Positions 15,481 through 23,669 of a DNA stretch of 51,917 nucleotides are shown piece by piece. Position 1 is the stretch's first letter. The number at the start of each line of letters is the position of its first letter. The stretch comes from Granulicatella sp041433555 (GTDB lineage Bacteria; Bacillota; Bacilli; Lactobacillales; Aerococcaceae): NCBI RefSeq assembly GCF_041433555.1, contig NZ_JAPWBR010000013.1:1-51917 (forward strand), in the 5' to 3' direction. Below the pieces are notes generated by a model. That model was not told where the DNA came from. It searched no databases and saw only the letters and a list, made by a program, of their open reading frames with translations. The translations under genes were made by a program, and so were the position numbers.

Positions 15481-16257
15481 ATGCTAAAGTTTTTACTGAA
15501 AAAGAAAGAATCTCCAGAGCCAGACCCTGGTTCTGGAAAACAAAAGAAATCAAAAAAACGGAGAATGAATCAAGCTGTCGACCGATACCATGGTCCATTA
15601 ATCACGAATGAGGTGAGCCTAGGTTACATTAAATTCTTCCCTTGGCTTATGCTTCCATTTACTGCGTTTTTATATTTTGTTGCTGGGCACGATGATCCTA
15701 TTGGGATTATTAATGTCCTATTCTTGAGTGCGACAATTATTAATATCGTTAGCCTTCTCTTTGGACTGTTTACGCCTTTAATCAATCGCTTTAAGTCTCT
15801 AACTTATATTCTAGTGGCCTTTGTGGTTTGGACCGTCACACTCACCTTTACCTTTATCTTCCTACTGATGGTTACCGATGATAAAACACCCTTCAGCGCG
15901 CTAAAGCTCTACGAGTCCAAGTTGACGCTATTTTATGTCATACCAATAGTGCTTCTATTTGTAGTAATGACCGTCATTTACTCATGGTATTACCTTCCTC
16001 AAAATCAAGGAAAAATTTGGAAGATCAATCGATGGAAAACGTATGAGGTGAATAGTAAGAAAAAAGAACTTCTTTTCAATATTGCTAAAGTCCTGGGCTT
16101 TATTCTATTGGTCATTGCCGTGATTACAGACTACATACAAATGATTTTCGGCTTTTTCTTTGGCGCTTTAATGGCCTTCGCTTTCCCAGCCGTTTTAGTA
16201 GATGCCATTTACGCCGCAATCTATATCAAAGACCATCCCGATTATGAAGAGTTGTGA
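15481..16257 (+). CDS. multi-pass membrane protein, unknown function
   Basis: A 258-residue protein with a highly charged, Lys/Pro-rich cytoplasmic N-terminus (1-45) and six predicted membrane segments: about 52-70, 77-100, 107-130, 150-175, 195-220 and 222-245. The start ATG has AAAGG seven bases upstream; a longer open frame begins at 15289 but runs over the divergent gene and has no ribosome-binding site. An extended -10 (TGGTATAGT) about 40 bp upstream is a likely promoter. No recognised motif. The short acidic C-terminus ends HPDYEEL. Confidence 0.7.
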   Translation: MLKFLLKKKESPEPDPGSGKQKKSKKRRMNQAVDRYHGPLITNEVSLGYIKFFPWLMLPFTAFLYFVAGHDDPIGIINVLFLSATIINIVSLLFGLFTPLINRFKSLTYILVAFVVWTVTLTFTFIFLLMVTDDKTPFSALKLYESKLTLFYVIPIVLLFVVMTVIYSWYYLPQNQGKIWKINRWKTYEVNSKKKELLFNIAKVLGFILLVIAVITDYIQMIFGFFFGALMAFAFPAVLVDAIYAAIYIKDHPDYEEL

Positions 16258-16299
16258 TTGCACAAATAAAGAATAAAAAGTTATTGGAGGAATCATTTT

Positions 16300-16707
16300 A
16301 TGGAATTTACTCATAAAATTCCCAGCGTTGAAGCCTATAATCAATTAAGAGTAAACGCTGGAATGAATAGCACTAAACCTCATTCTGAAGTGAAAAAGGC
16401 ACTTGAAGGAACTCTTTTCTTAGTTTCTGTTTATGAAGATGATGAACTCATTGGTCTAGGAAGAATTGTTGGCGATGGCGGTGTCACTTTTGTCGTATCC
16501 GATATTATGGTAGATAAAAAGTTCCAAAGACGCGGTATCGCAAATAAAATAATGGAAATGATTGATCAGTGGTTTGATGAAAACACACATGAGAGTAGTT
16601 TTATCACTTTACTAGCTAAAGTTCCTGCAGATAAGCTCTATCGTAAGCATCATTTTTGCTATATTGACGAAAATCGAGTGGGTATGATTAGAGAAAAACA
16701 AATGTGA
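16300..16707 (+). CDS. GNAT family N-acetyltransferase
   Basis: A 135-residue acetyltransferase. The acetyl-CoA-binding motif is at DIMVDKKFQRRGIANKIM (about 70-87), with the preceding strand GVTFVVSDI and the C-terminal DKLYRKHHF typical of GNAT enzymes. TTGGAGGAA precedes the ATG. It lies 42 bp after the membrane-protein gene and may be cotranscribed. Substrate unknown. A hairpin terminator follows. Confidence 0.85.
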   Translation: MEFTHKIPSVEAYNQLRVNAGMNSTKPHSEVKKALEGTLFLVSVYEDDELIGLGRIVGDGGVTFVVSDIMVDKKFQRRGIANKIMEMIDQWFDENTHESSFITLLAKVPADKLYRKHHFCYIDENRVGMIREKQM

Positions 16708-16737
16708 GAATAAACTTTATTTGGTTCTATAATTTTT

Positions 16738-16767
16738 AGGGTTGATGGAAATTTTCCACCAACCCTA
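16738..16767 (+). terminator. terminator after the acetyltransferase gene
   Basis: A 13-bp stem (AGGGTTGATGGAA with one G-U), 4-nt loop and a short T-rich tail on the plus strand. Confidence 0.65.
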
Positions 16768-16817
16768 TTTTAGTGTATACAAAAAGGCCAACATCCATTA
16801 TATTAAAAGCGCCTAAA

Positions 16818-16900
16818 CCCAAAACAAAAAGGAATTAAGCAACAATTAGTTACTTAATCCCTTCCTAAAATTCTTCATCAACACTATTTGACAAAGAGCC
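16818..16900 (+). mobile_element. 83-bp relic of the ISL3 element's right end
   Basis: Identical to 999-1081 except for one base. It covers the last codons of the transposase, its stop and the right terminal repeat. The match stops abruptly at base 16818, so the rest of the copy has been deleted. The outer boundary is the same base as in the full copy. Confidence 0.92.
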
Positions 16901-16991
16901 ACCAGAATTCAACAGGAGTGTTTTCTTGTGTCTCATTTTATGAGTGCAGTACCAAACTCATCTCAGCTTTTTATACATACTATTAGATTTG

Positions 16992-17252
16992 TTAAAGTGA
17001 AGTCAAAAAAGTGATTCCACCTAAAATAACACCAGCTGAATTTGGAATGATTAGTACCCAATCCTTTTTAGGTTCTTTTGTCCATCCATAAATAACCCAG
17101 ATTAAGCAAGATACAGCAGCTACTAAAGGTTGAAATGGTTGAGCTTTATTTCCTTGTAAATTGGCGATAATTTGAGGAATGTAGGCAATAAATACTACAA
17201 TTCCAATAAAGGCACCAATGGAACCTACAATTCGATTAATTTTTTGTTTTAT
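16992..17252 (-). CDS. SemiSWEET-type PQ-loop transporter; canonical start codon absent
   Basis: A protein of about 86 residues with three membrane helices, the SemiSWEET unit that dimerises to carry sugars. PQ motif YIPQI is in helix 1, the family stretch AAVSCLIWVIYGWTKEPKKDW follows, and the PN motif (IIPNSAGVI) is in helix 3. GGAGGTG is present, but the codon at the right spacing (17250-17252) is ATA, where relatives have ATG. The only upstream alternatives are a GTG inside the Shine-Dalgarno or a TTG before it without one. The gene is therefore either barely translated or a very recent start-codon mutant. It lies in the eroded island before tRNA-Lys. Confidence 0.7.
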   Translation of the reverse strand: MKQKINRIVGSIGAFIGIVVFIAYIPQIIANLQGNKAQPFQPLVAAVSCLIWVIYGWTKEPKKDWVLIIPNSAGVILGGITFLTSL

Positions 17253-17389
17253 AATATTCACCTCCAATTATTTTGTCATATTTACCTCCGGTTGTAGAGT
17301 ATCAAAATGATTGTTAACAGGCAAGGAATATGGTCATTTGTTATTATTATCTGTACAAAATAGAATAAAATGTTTATATTTTTGCAGAG

Positions 17390-17414
17390 GATAGTGTCAA
17401 TAACTTTGTGTAAA
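17390..17414. mobile_element. probable IS256-family terminal repeat relic
   Basis: The 25-bp stretch containing GTGTCAATAACTTTGTG matches my recollection of IS256-family ends (TTTACACAAA...TTGACAC on the other strand). No transposase remains nearby. Single end only, so this is a weak call. Confidence 0.45.
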
Positions 17415-17481
17415 TACAAAGAGGAAGTAGACCATGAGCCCGCCAGTAAGCATTCTTACGATGGTCTTTAAACCACATGCT

Positions 17482-17508
17482 AAAAAGCAACCCTGACGAG
17501 TTGCTTAA
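17482..17508 (-). terminator. terminator after the aldo/keto reductase gene
   Basis: Imperfect stem AAGCAACTC/GGGTTGCTT with a GTCA loop and a T-run on the minus strand, 8 bp past the stop codon. Confidence 0.7.
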
Positions 17509-17515
17509 AATCCTA

Positions 17516-18358
17516 CTAAAAATTAACTGTGTCAGGATTATCCTGAGTTTTGATGCCTTGAATCTTATCCAAGACTGCCATATCTTCCTCTGATAAGTCG
17601 AAGTCGAAGATATCCAAGTTAGCTTTTATATTTTTAGGTGTCACAGACTTAGGTAGTGGCAAGAAACCTTTTTGAAGGCTCCAACGAAGAGCAACTTGTG
17701 CCACAGATTTACAGTTACGTTCAGCCACTGCTGCAACATCTTCATTTCCAAAAATGCCACCTGTACCTAGTGGACTATAGGCTTCAAGAAGGATATCGCG
17801 CTCTTGGCAATAGGCAACTAAGTCTTCTTGGTCACAACCTGGAGCCAAGAGGATTTGATTGACATGTGGAACAATTTCAGCTGTTTCCATAAGAGCTTCT
17901 AGGTGATGTTGCATAAAGTTAGACACACCGATAGCACGTACCTTACCTTCTTTGTAAGCTTCTTCCATCGCCTTCCATGCACCCGCATTGCCAGCCTTCC
18001 AAGCATCATTCTCACGAAGCGCCTTTGGATTAGGCCAATGGATAAGCAAAAGATCCAAATAATCCACACCGAGTCTTTCAAGAGACTCATCGATTGAAGT
18101 CTTAGCCAACTCGTAATCATGTTTATCATTCCAAAGTTTGGTAGTTAGGAAAATATCCTCACGTGCCACATTACTATCAGCAATCGCCTTACCTACAGAA
18201 ACCTCGTTACCGTAAATTTGTGCGGTATCAATATGTGTGTAACCCGCCTTAAGTGCGAAGCTAACGCTGTTATAGGCCTCTTCACCTTCAGCAATTTGCC
18301 AAGTTCCAAAACCAATTTTAGGAATAGCAACCCCATTTGCAAGTGTATATGTTTCCAT
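17516..18358 (-). CDS. aldo/keto reductase (2,5-diketo-gluconate reductase-like)
   Basis: A 280-residue NADPH-dependent carbonyl reductase with the TIM-barrel AKR fold. The first AKR signature is GYTHIDTAQIYGNE (catalytic Asp and Tyr), the catalytic Lys lies in FLTTKLW, the His in LLLIHWPNP, and the C-terminal cofactor motif is PLPKSVTPKNIKANLDIFDF. I start at the ATG (METYTL), nine bases inside a longer GTG frame, because AGAGGTG lies just upstream. It sits alone between a terminator and the recombinase relic next to tRNA-Lys. Physiological substrate unknown; methylglyoxal or sugar ketones are common for the family. Confidence 0.9.
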   Translation of the reverse strand: METYTLANGVAIPKIGFGTWQIAEGEEAYNSVSFALKAGYTHIDTAQIYGNEVSVGKAIADSNVAREDIFLTTKLWNDKHDYELAKTSIDESLERLGVDYLDLLLIHWPNPKALRENDAWKAGNAGAWKAMEEAYKEGKVRAIGVSNFMQHHLEALMETAEIVPHVNQILLAPGCDQEDLVAYCQERDILLEAYSPLGTGGIFGNEDVAAVAERNCKSVAQVALRWSLQKGFLPLPKSVTPKNIKANLDIFDFDLSEEDMAVLDKIQGIKTQDNPDTVNF

Positions 18359-18482
18359 GATTTTCACCTCTTCTTTTTTAATAGTACTATGTTAAAAAAG
18401 ATAAGGCAAAAATGCAAAGATTTGCTACGGCCATTATTATGAAAAGTTCCTTACTTCTTTTTCTGCTTCTTCTTAAAGATAA

Positions 18483-18671
18483 CAGCATTTCTTTAAGACT
18501 TTACATCCTATTGGCTTCAAATGGCACAAAGAATTTGACCTTGGAGTTATTGCAAAGATTTTAGGTCATAGAGATATTTCAATACTAGTAGAAGTGTATG
18601 GACACATCTTAGAAGAGAAAATTTTTGAAGAATTTAATCAAATTAGAGATGTCTGGAAAGATTGCTCATAA
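18483..18671 (+). pseudogene. C-terminal relic of a tyrosine recombinase (integrase)
   Basis: A 62-codon frame without a start encodes the end of a phage or ICE integrase: GVIAKILGHRDISILVEVYGHI matches the catalytic Arg-His-x-x-His...Tyr region (LGH box and the Tyr of VYGH). The first catalytic Arg/His segment has decayed (HPIGFKWHKEF where HxLRHTF is expected). A stop codon bounds the frame at 18480. It ends 73 bp from the 3' end of tRNA-Lys, the usual place for such an integrase, which points to a lost integrated element. Confidence 0.78.
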
Positions 18672-18702
18672 AAAACTGTGGGGCAAATTAGTTATAGACA
18701 AG

Positions 18703-18733
18703 CAAAAAAGCCTTGGAAAACCAAGGCTTTTTG
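18703..18733. terminator. bidirectional terminator next to tRNA-Lys
   Basis: AAAAAGCCTTGG and its exact complement with a 4-nt loop. The T-run on the minus strand ends the tRNA transcript 12 bp after the tRNA 3' end. Confidence 0.88.
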
Positions 18734-18744
18734 CGTATAATATA

Positions 18745-18817
18745 TGCCCCCTACAGGGCTCGAACCTGTGACCCATAGATTAAGAGTCTACTGCTCTACC
18801 AACTGAGCTAAGGAGGC
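18745..18817 (-). tRNA. tRNA-Lys (anticodon CTT)
   Basis: 73 nt, cloverleaf checked by hand: acceptor GCCTCCT/AGGGGGC with one T-G, D-arm AGCTCAGTTGGTAGAGC, anticodon stem GTAGA/TCTAT with loop CTCTTAA, T-arm ACAGG-TTCGAGC-CCTGT, discriminator A. CCA is not encoded. It reads AAG. It lies alone, and its 3' end faces the integrase relic. Confidence 0.95.
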
Positions 18818-18902
18818 ATTTGTACTTAAGGTACTTAACCAGTATACTACCATCCCCATGGTAAATCAAGGGAATTTTCTCGAGAAATTCTCCGTTAAAA
18901 AC

Positions 18903-18931
18903 AAAAAATGTCCTCTAAATTTTTAGAGGAC
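18903..18931 (-). terminator. terminator after mazF
   Basis: Perfect 10-bp stem GTCCTCTAAA/TTTAGAGGAC and six T on the minus strand, 6 bp past the mazF stop. Confidence 0.88.
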
Positions 18932-18936
18932 TATTT

Positions 18937-19287
18937 TTATTCTAACCCCAGACTCACTTTGAGTCCTGCATCAATAATTTTCATAAAGTCATTATCGACG
19001 GTCGTAATCTTTTCAAGAATACGGACTTTATCAATCGTCCGTAATTGCTCGAGTAAGACGACAGAGTCACGTTCGAACCCGAATTGGTCTTTTTTGATTT
19101 CAATATGCGTTGGAATATTGGCCTTTGTATGTTTGGCAGTAATCGCCGCTACAATGACCGTTGTACTAAAGTGATTTCCTACATCATTTTGCACGATAAG
19201 GACAGGACGTTTTCCTCCTTGCTCACTTCCAACAACCGGCGATAAGTCCGCAAGATACACATCGCCTCTTACAATCTTATCACTCAT
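18937..19287 (-). CDS. mazF: MazF/NdoA-family endoribonuclease toxin without adjacent mazE
   Basis: A 116-residue type II toxin that cleaves mRNA at short motifs. The MazF/PemK fold is clear: IVRGDVYLADLSPVVGSEQGGKRPVLIVQND (with the catalytic Arg of KRP), then TVIVAAITAK, and HIEIKKDQFGFERDSVVLLEQLRTIDK. The ATG lies inside the end of alr (ATGAGTGA, 8-base overlap), so it is translationally coupled. In Bacillus the antitoxin gene lies between alr and mazF; here there is no room for it, and no mazE-like ORF is seen in this window. Third gene of acpS-alr-mazF, followed by a terminator. Confidence 0.9.
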   Translation of the reverse strand: MSDKIVRGDVYLADLSPVVGSEQGGKRPVLIVQNDVGNHFSTTVIVAAITAKHTKANIPTHIEIKKDQFGFERDSVVLLEQLRTIDKVRILEKITTVDNDFMKIIDAGLKVSLGLE

Positions 19288-20395
19288 TGATATACACCCG
19301 TTTCACGCGATCTGAGATGATGCAAAGCACTTCGTAAGCAATCGTTGCTGAACGCTTCGCTAATTCAATCGCGGTAATTTCTTCGTCTCCATCTTTCCCA
19401 AGGAGCGTCACCGTTGTGCCTACTGGAAATTCATGCGGCAAGCGAATCATGCACTGATCCATGCAAATGCGTCCAACGATTGGACAACGCACGCCATCCA
19501 CTAAGACTTCCCCTTTATTGTAAGCACGGATAAATCCATCCGCATAGCCAACTGGAAGTGTCGCTACCCATTGCGGTTCGTCTGCAGTGTATGTCGCACC
19601 GTAGCTCACCGTGTCTCCTGCTTCCAGCTTCTTCACTTTCACCATTTCTGTTTCCCAGCGAAGTGCCGGTGTTAAGGCAGCTTCGTCTTTCAGTGCTAAG
19701 TCTCCATTGGAAGGATTAATCCCGTAAATGCCGATTCCATATCGAACAATGGCGCTATCTCCTGCATCATGCCAAATCGCATAGGCTGAGTTTGAGTAAT
19801 GCACATGTGCTGGTTTGACGCTTAATTTATCGACCAGGCGATGGAACTTCTCGATTTGTTTGGTTAGCTGTGTCGTGTCGGCTTCATCGGCGGTCGCAAA
19901 ATGCGTGAAAATGCCTTCGAATTCAAACGGGCCGGATTTTAGCACGGCTTCAACCGCTGCTAATTCTTCCTCGTTCACGACACCGATACGTCCCATCCCA
20001 GAGTCCACGGCAATATGGACTTTTAACGGTGTATCGTTTAAATACTGTGCTGCCTCTTTTAGCCACTCTACTGAGTCGACACTCGCAGTGATTTTATTTT
20101 CAGCTAGGAGTGCGGCATCTTCAACGCGGCTAAGTCCTAGAATTAAAATCGGTTGTGTGAATCCAGCCTGACGTAAGCCTAGTCCTTCGTCCACATTCGC
20201 CACACAGAAACCTGTAGCGCCAGCTTCTACGGCTGCTTTTGCCACTGGAATCATCCCATGTCCGTATGCGTTGGCTTTCACCACTGCATAGAGCTCTTGA
20301 GAAGGGCTCAACTTCGCTAGTTGCTTTTTAATATTTTGTTTTACAATCGATAAATCCACTACAACTCGTGTATTACGATGGATTGCTTCTAACAT
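19280..20395 (-). CDS. alr: alanine racemase
   Basis: PLP-dependent enzyme that makes D-alanine for peptidoglycan. The 371 residues show the PLP lysine (Lys40 in AVVKANAYGHG) and the second catalytic base Tyr in VSYGATYTA (about 266), with the family motif VDSGMGRIG and the PLP phosphate region around VRYGIGIYG. It lies 17 bp after acpS and overlaps mazF. D-Ala made here feeds the Ddl and MurF enzymes encoded at 45.9-48.5 kb. Confidence 0.95.
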   Translation of the reverse strand: MLEAIHRNTRVVVDLSIVKQNIKKQLAKLSPSQELYAVVKANAYGHGMIPVAKAAVEAGATGFCVANVDEGLGLRQAGFTQPILILGLSRVEDAALLAENKITASVDSVEWLKEAAQYLNDTPLKVHIAVDSGMGRIGVVNEEELAAVEAVLKSGPFEFEGIFTHFATADEADTTQLTKQIEKFHRLVDKLSVKPAHVHYSNSAYAIWHDAGDSAIVRYGIGIYGINPSNGDLALKDEAALTPALRWETEMVKVKKLEAGDTVSYGATYTADEPQWVATLPVGYADGFIRAYNKGEVLVDGVRCPIVGRICMDQCMIRLPHEFPVGTTVTLLGKDGDEEITAIELAKRSATIAYEVLCIISDRVKRVYINE

Positions 20396-20412
20396 TATTG
20401 GTTCATTCCTTT

Positions 20413-20775
20413 TTATTCGTTGGATTCTAATACGACGACGGCATATGCATCATGGTTTGTATGCGTAATGGTGACCCATGTTTTGTGGTCATACCGTTTG
20501 CACACAAGGACTGGTTTTCCAGACGCATCATTTAAGACTTCGATATCTTGGAAAGATACGTGTTGTCCAATTCCTGTTCCCAATGCTTTTGCGTAGGCTT
20601 CCTTGGCCGCAAAACGTCCTGCGAGAAACTCCACTTTTCGCTTCGTTGGAAGACTGTTATATTTCTCTAGTTCTGCTGGAGTCAGTACTTTTTGTAAAAA
20701 AGTTTTCGGTTCTGCCACGATTTTTTCAATGCGTGAAAGTTCCACTGCATCCATTCCAAGTCCTGTAATCGCCAT
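20413..20775 (-). CDS. acpS: holo-[acyl-carrier-protein] synthase
   Basis: Transfers 4'-phosphopantetheine from CoA to acyl carrier protein. The 120 residues contain the two AcpS signatures: GLGMDAVELSRIEKI (Mg-binding Asp9) and GRFAAKEAYAKALGTG (Glu59). Length is typical. Preceded by AAAGGAG and by a promoter with CTGACA-17-TAAAAT. First gene of the acpS-alr-mazF operon. Confidence 0.94.
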   Translation of the reverse strand: MAITGLGMDAVELSRIEKIVAEPKTFLQKVLTPAELEKYNSLPTKRKVEFLAGRFAAKEAYAKALGTGIGQHVSFQDIEVLNDASGKPVLVCKRYDHKTWVTITHTNHDAYAVVVLESNE

Positions 20776-20806
20776 TGTCGTCTCCTTTAACGTATTTCAT
20801 TCCTTC

Positions 20807-20835
20807 ATTTTATCAAAATAATGACCATTTGTCAG
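20807..20835 (-). promoter_or_regulatory. promoter of acpS-alr-mazF
   Basis: CTGACA (20830-20835), 17-bp spacer, TAAAAT (20807-20812) on the minus strand, 32 bp before the acpS start codon. Confidence 0.65.
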
Positions 20836-20850
20836 AAATTTTATCGTTTC

Positions 20851-21414
20851 TTATGATTCCCAGAGACCTTTCCATAAAACGACTTCCCCAGATTCAAGAG
20901 ACGCCTGCACATCGATAATGCGCTGGTTGCTAGAGCCTCGAAACTGCAAGGTCAAATCTTTCTTGGCGAGTTCAAATCGTCCATCGACTAAAATATCAAT
21001 CAGGCTGAGCAATTCAAGCTTATCCTCTGTTTCTTGCATCAATTCTTCCCATGTATATCCAGTCCACGACCACACATCTTTAGTGTGCCCATATGCTTCT
21101 CGTAGAGCCTTTACTAGAGAAAGGCAGACACCCGTATTTAAAAAAGGCTCTCCTCCAAGCAGCGTTAAGCCCTGGCAATACGAAGTACCCACATCTTCAA
21201 CGATTTGTGCTTCGAGTTCCTTCGTATACGGAATACCGTAATTGAAATTTTGCGCGATGACGTTATAACACCCTTCACAGGCAAAAAGGCAGCCGCTCAC
21301 ATACAGCGAGCAGCGTACCCCTTCCCCATCGACAAAATTATACGGTTTATAGCTTGCAATCTTCCCTTGGGAATACTGCTGGCTGGTCCATTCTTTTGGC
21401 TTCGGGTTATTCAT
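20851..21414 (-). CDS. nrdG: anaerobic ribonucleotide reductase activating protein (radical SAM)
   Basis: Radical-SAM activase that generates the glycyl radical in NrdD. The 187 residues carry the iron-sulfur motif CX3CX2C (Cys42, Cys46, Cys49 in GCLFACEGCY) and the GGEP-type SAM contact (LLGGEPFLN). The ATG overlaps the end of nrdD (ATGAATAA), and GGAGG lies immediately before it with no spacer. Initiation therefore probably depends on ribosomes terminating at nrdD. It ends the nrdDG operon; no obvious hairpin follows before the acpS promoter. Confidence 0.93.
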   Translation of the reverse strand: MNNPKPKEWTSQQYSQGKIASYKPYNFVDGEGVRCSLYVSGCLFACEGCYNVIAQNFNYGIPYTKELEAQIVEDVGTSYCQGLTLLGGEPFLNTGVCLSLVKALREAYGHTKDVWSWTGYTWEELMQETEDKLELLSLIDILVDGRFELAKKDLTLQFRGSSNQRIIDVQASLESGEVVLWKGLWES

Positions 21415-23605
21415 CCTCCGTCACCCCAAGCGCATAGCGTTCCTTGAGTTTTGGCATATGTTTCACACGCGAAGAAATTTCCACGTGACGACCGTGCACC
21501 ATCGGACGGGCCTGCGGATTTCCAAGGTAGCCACAAGTTCGTTTCACCACATCACACGTTTGCGGATCATGGTTCTTACACTGTGGACATTCGAACCCTT
21601 TAGCCGTTGGTGTAAATTCGCCATCAAAACCGCACTTATAGCAATGGTCGATTGGCGTATTCGTTCCAAGGTATCCAACTTTGTCATAGGCAAAATCCCA
21701 CACAGCTTCCAGCGCCTTTGGATTTTGACGAAGCACTGGATATTCGCAGTAATGAATGAAGCCACCTGAAGAATACACTGGATAATCTTTTTCGAAGTCA
21801 ATCTTTTCAAATGGCGTTGGATTTTTACGCACATCATAATGGAAACTATTCGTGTAGTATTCCTTCTCGGTAATATCTGGCACTAGACCAAATTTTTCGA
21901 TATCGAGCTTGCAGAATCGGTCGGTCAAACTTTCACTTGGAGTCGCATAGACGCTGAAATGATAGCCGTACTCGTCGCCCCATGAATCCGTATGAGCCTT
22001 CAACGCCTTCACGATTTCTAAGGTAAAGGCCTTGGCTTCCGGATTATTTTCCCAGGCTGGCCCAAAGAAGGCGGTTGCGGCTTCATAGAGGCCAATATAG
22101 CCCAGAGAAACCGTCGCACGTTTGTTTCTAAATAGAACGTCGACTTCTTCGCCATCCTTCAAACGTTGGCCAAATGCGCCGTAATGATACAACACTGGCG
22201 CATTGTCGCGAGTGGCTTCCTTACAACGTTCCACACGGTAGACGAGTGCATCTTTACAAATCGCGAGTTTTTCCTCAAAAATCTCCCAAAACTTTTGAAG
22301 AGATCCGTCTGCTTCAAGCGCAATCCGAGGAATATTAAGAGTCACAACTCCTAAGTTCATTCGCCCATCGTTCACTTCTTGGCCGTTTTCGTCCTTCCAT
22401 CCTTGTAAGAACGAACGGCATCCCATCGGCACCTTAAAGCTTCCCGTCAAACGAACGATTTGGTCATAGCTTAATACGTCTGGATACATGCGTTTTGTCG
22501 CACATTCCAACGCTAATTGTTTCACGTCATAGTTTGGGTCGTTGGCTTCCAAGTTCACGCCACGTTTCAATGTGAAAACAAGTTTTGGAAAAATGGCAGT
22601 TCGTTTTTCTTTGCCAATCCCTTCCATACGCACTTGCAAGATAGCCTTTTGAATACAACGTTCAAAATGATTTGTTCCGAGTCCGAATCCAAGTGTTGTA
22701 AATGGCGTTTGTCCTTGCGATGTATATAACGTGTTGATTTCATATTCTAACGATTGCATCGCATCATAAATATCTTTTTCCGTTTTCTTCATCGCATACG
22801 CTTCTTGACGTTCTGCACCTTCAATCCAGACTTTTGCATCTGCTAAATGCTTTTCGTAATTCAAGGCTGCATAAGGTGCCAGTAACTCATCCACACGGTT
22901 GGCAGAACAACCACCATACTGACTGCTTGCCACATTCGCAATAATTTGCGCCATCTGTGCGGTTGCGGTTTGAATCGATTTAGGAGACTCCACTTCCGCA
23001 TTTCCGATTTTAAAACCGAGCCCTAGCATGTGCTCGAAGTCAATTAAGCAACAGTTCGTGAGCGGCATATATGGATGATAATCCAAGTCGTGATAATGAA
23101 TGTCGCCCTTCAAATGCGCATTGGCCACGTGCGGCGGAAGCATCTTTAAGCCAATAATCTTCCCGACCGTTCCAGCCGTTAAGTCGCGTTGTGTATTAAA
23201 TACTTTACTATCTTTATTCGCGTTCTCGTTGACGACGCTTGCCTCTTTATTCGTTAATCGTGAGAGCGCCCATTGGAAATCCAACTGATTCTTACGGCGC
23301 AAATCACGGTCAACACGGTATGAGATATACTCTTGTGCAAGCTCTGATTCTCCGTCTTCAATCAGTAAATGTTCAATGATATTTTGAATTTCATAAATCT
23401 CAATCGTATCGTTAAAGCGTCTTGAAATCTCCGCGAGGACATCCTCTACGATGCTACCAAGCACTTCCATCCGCTCATCGCTTAATTCACCATTCAATCC
23501 GATTTCTGCTTTTTCAATCGCACGTTGAATTTTTTCCTTTTGAAATTCGACTTGTCGGCCATCCCTCTTCGTGACCGATAATGCTGTTAATGTCTCTACA
23601 CTCAT
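21407..23605 (-). CDS. nrdD: anaerobic ribonucleoside-triphosphate reductase (class III)
   Basis: Makes deoxyribonucleotides in anaerobic growth by a glycyl-radical mechanism. The 732 residues begin with an ATP-cone (TKRDGRQVEFQKEKIQRAI, about 10-100) that senses dATP/ATP. The catalytic barrel contains NCCLIDFEHML and MGCRSFLQGW. The C-terminus has two zinc-binding CxxC pairs (CYKCGF and CPQCKN) and the radical-bearing CGYLGNP. The second ATG with AAGGAGG seven bases upstream is the better start. Paired NrdR boxes lie 65 bp upstream. Overlaps nrdG by 8 bases. Confidence 0.95.
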   Translation of the reverse strand: MSVETLTALSVTKRDGRQVEFQKEKIQRAIEKAEIGLNGELSDERMEVLGSIVEDVLAEISRRFNDTIEIYEIQNIIEHLLIEDGESELAQEYISYRVDRDLRRKNQLDFQWALSRLTNKEASVVNENANKDSKVFNTQRDLTAGTVGKIIGLKMLPPHVANAHLKGDIHYHDLDYHPYMPLTNCCLIDFEHMLGLGFKIGNAEVESPKSIQTATAQMAQIIANVASSQYGGCSANRVDELLAPYAALNYEKHLADAKVWIEGAERQEAYAMKKTEKDIYDAMQSLEYEINTLYTSQGQTPFTTLGFGLGTNHFERCIQKAILQVRMEGIGKEKRTAIFPKLVFTLKRGVNLEANDPNYDVKQLALECATKRMYPDVLSYDQIVRLTGSFKVPMGCRSFLQGWKDENGQEVNDGRMNLGVVTLNIPRIALEADGSLQKFWEIFEEKLAICKDALVYRVERCKEATRDNAPVLYHYGAFGQRLKDGEEVDVLFRNKRATVSLGYIGLYEAATAFFGPAWENNPEAKAFTLEIVKALKAHTDSWGDEYGYHFSVYATPSESLTDRFCKLDIEKFGLVPDITEKEYYTNSFHYDVRKNPTPFEKIDFEKDYPVYSSGGFIHYCEYPVLRQNPKALEAVWDFAYDKVGYLGTNTPIDHCYKCGFDGEFTPTAKGFECPQCKNHDPQTCDVVKRTCGYLGNPQARPMVHGRHVEISSRVKHMPKLKERYALGVTEDE

Positions 23606-23669
23606 CACGATTCCTCCTTAAACTCTAGTCCTTATTGTAGCACTCAAAAAATAAAAATCAACCCCTAAA

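Noticed and set aside
16901..18744. Direct repeat of the tRNA-Lys 3' end as a distal attachment site
   Set aside because: I looked for the last 15 bases of the tRNA in the eroded region and did not see a copy; the distal site is lost or outside the window.
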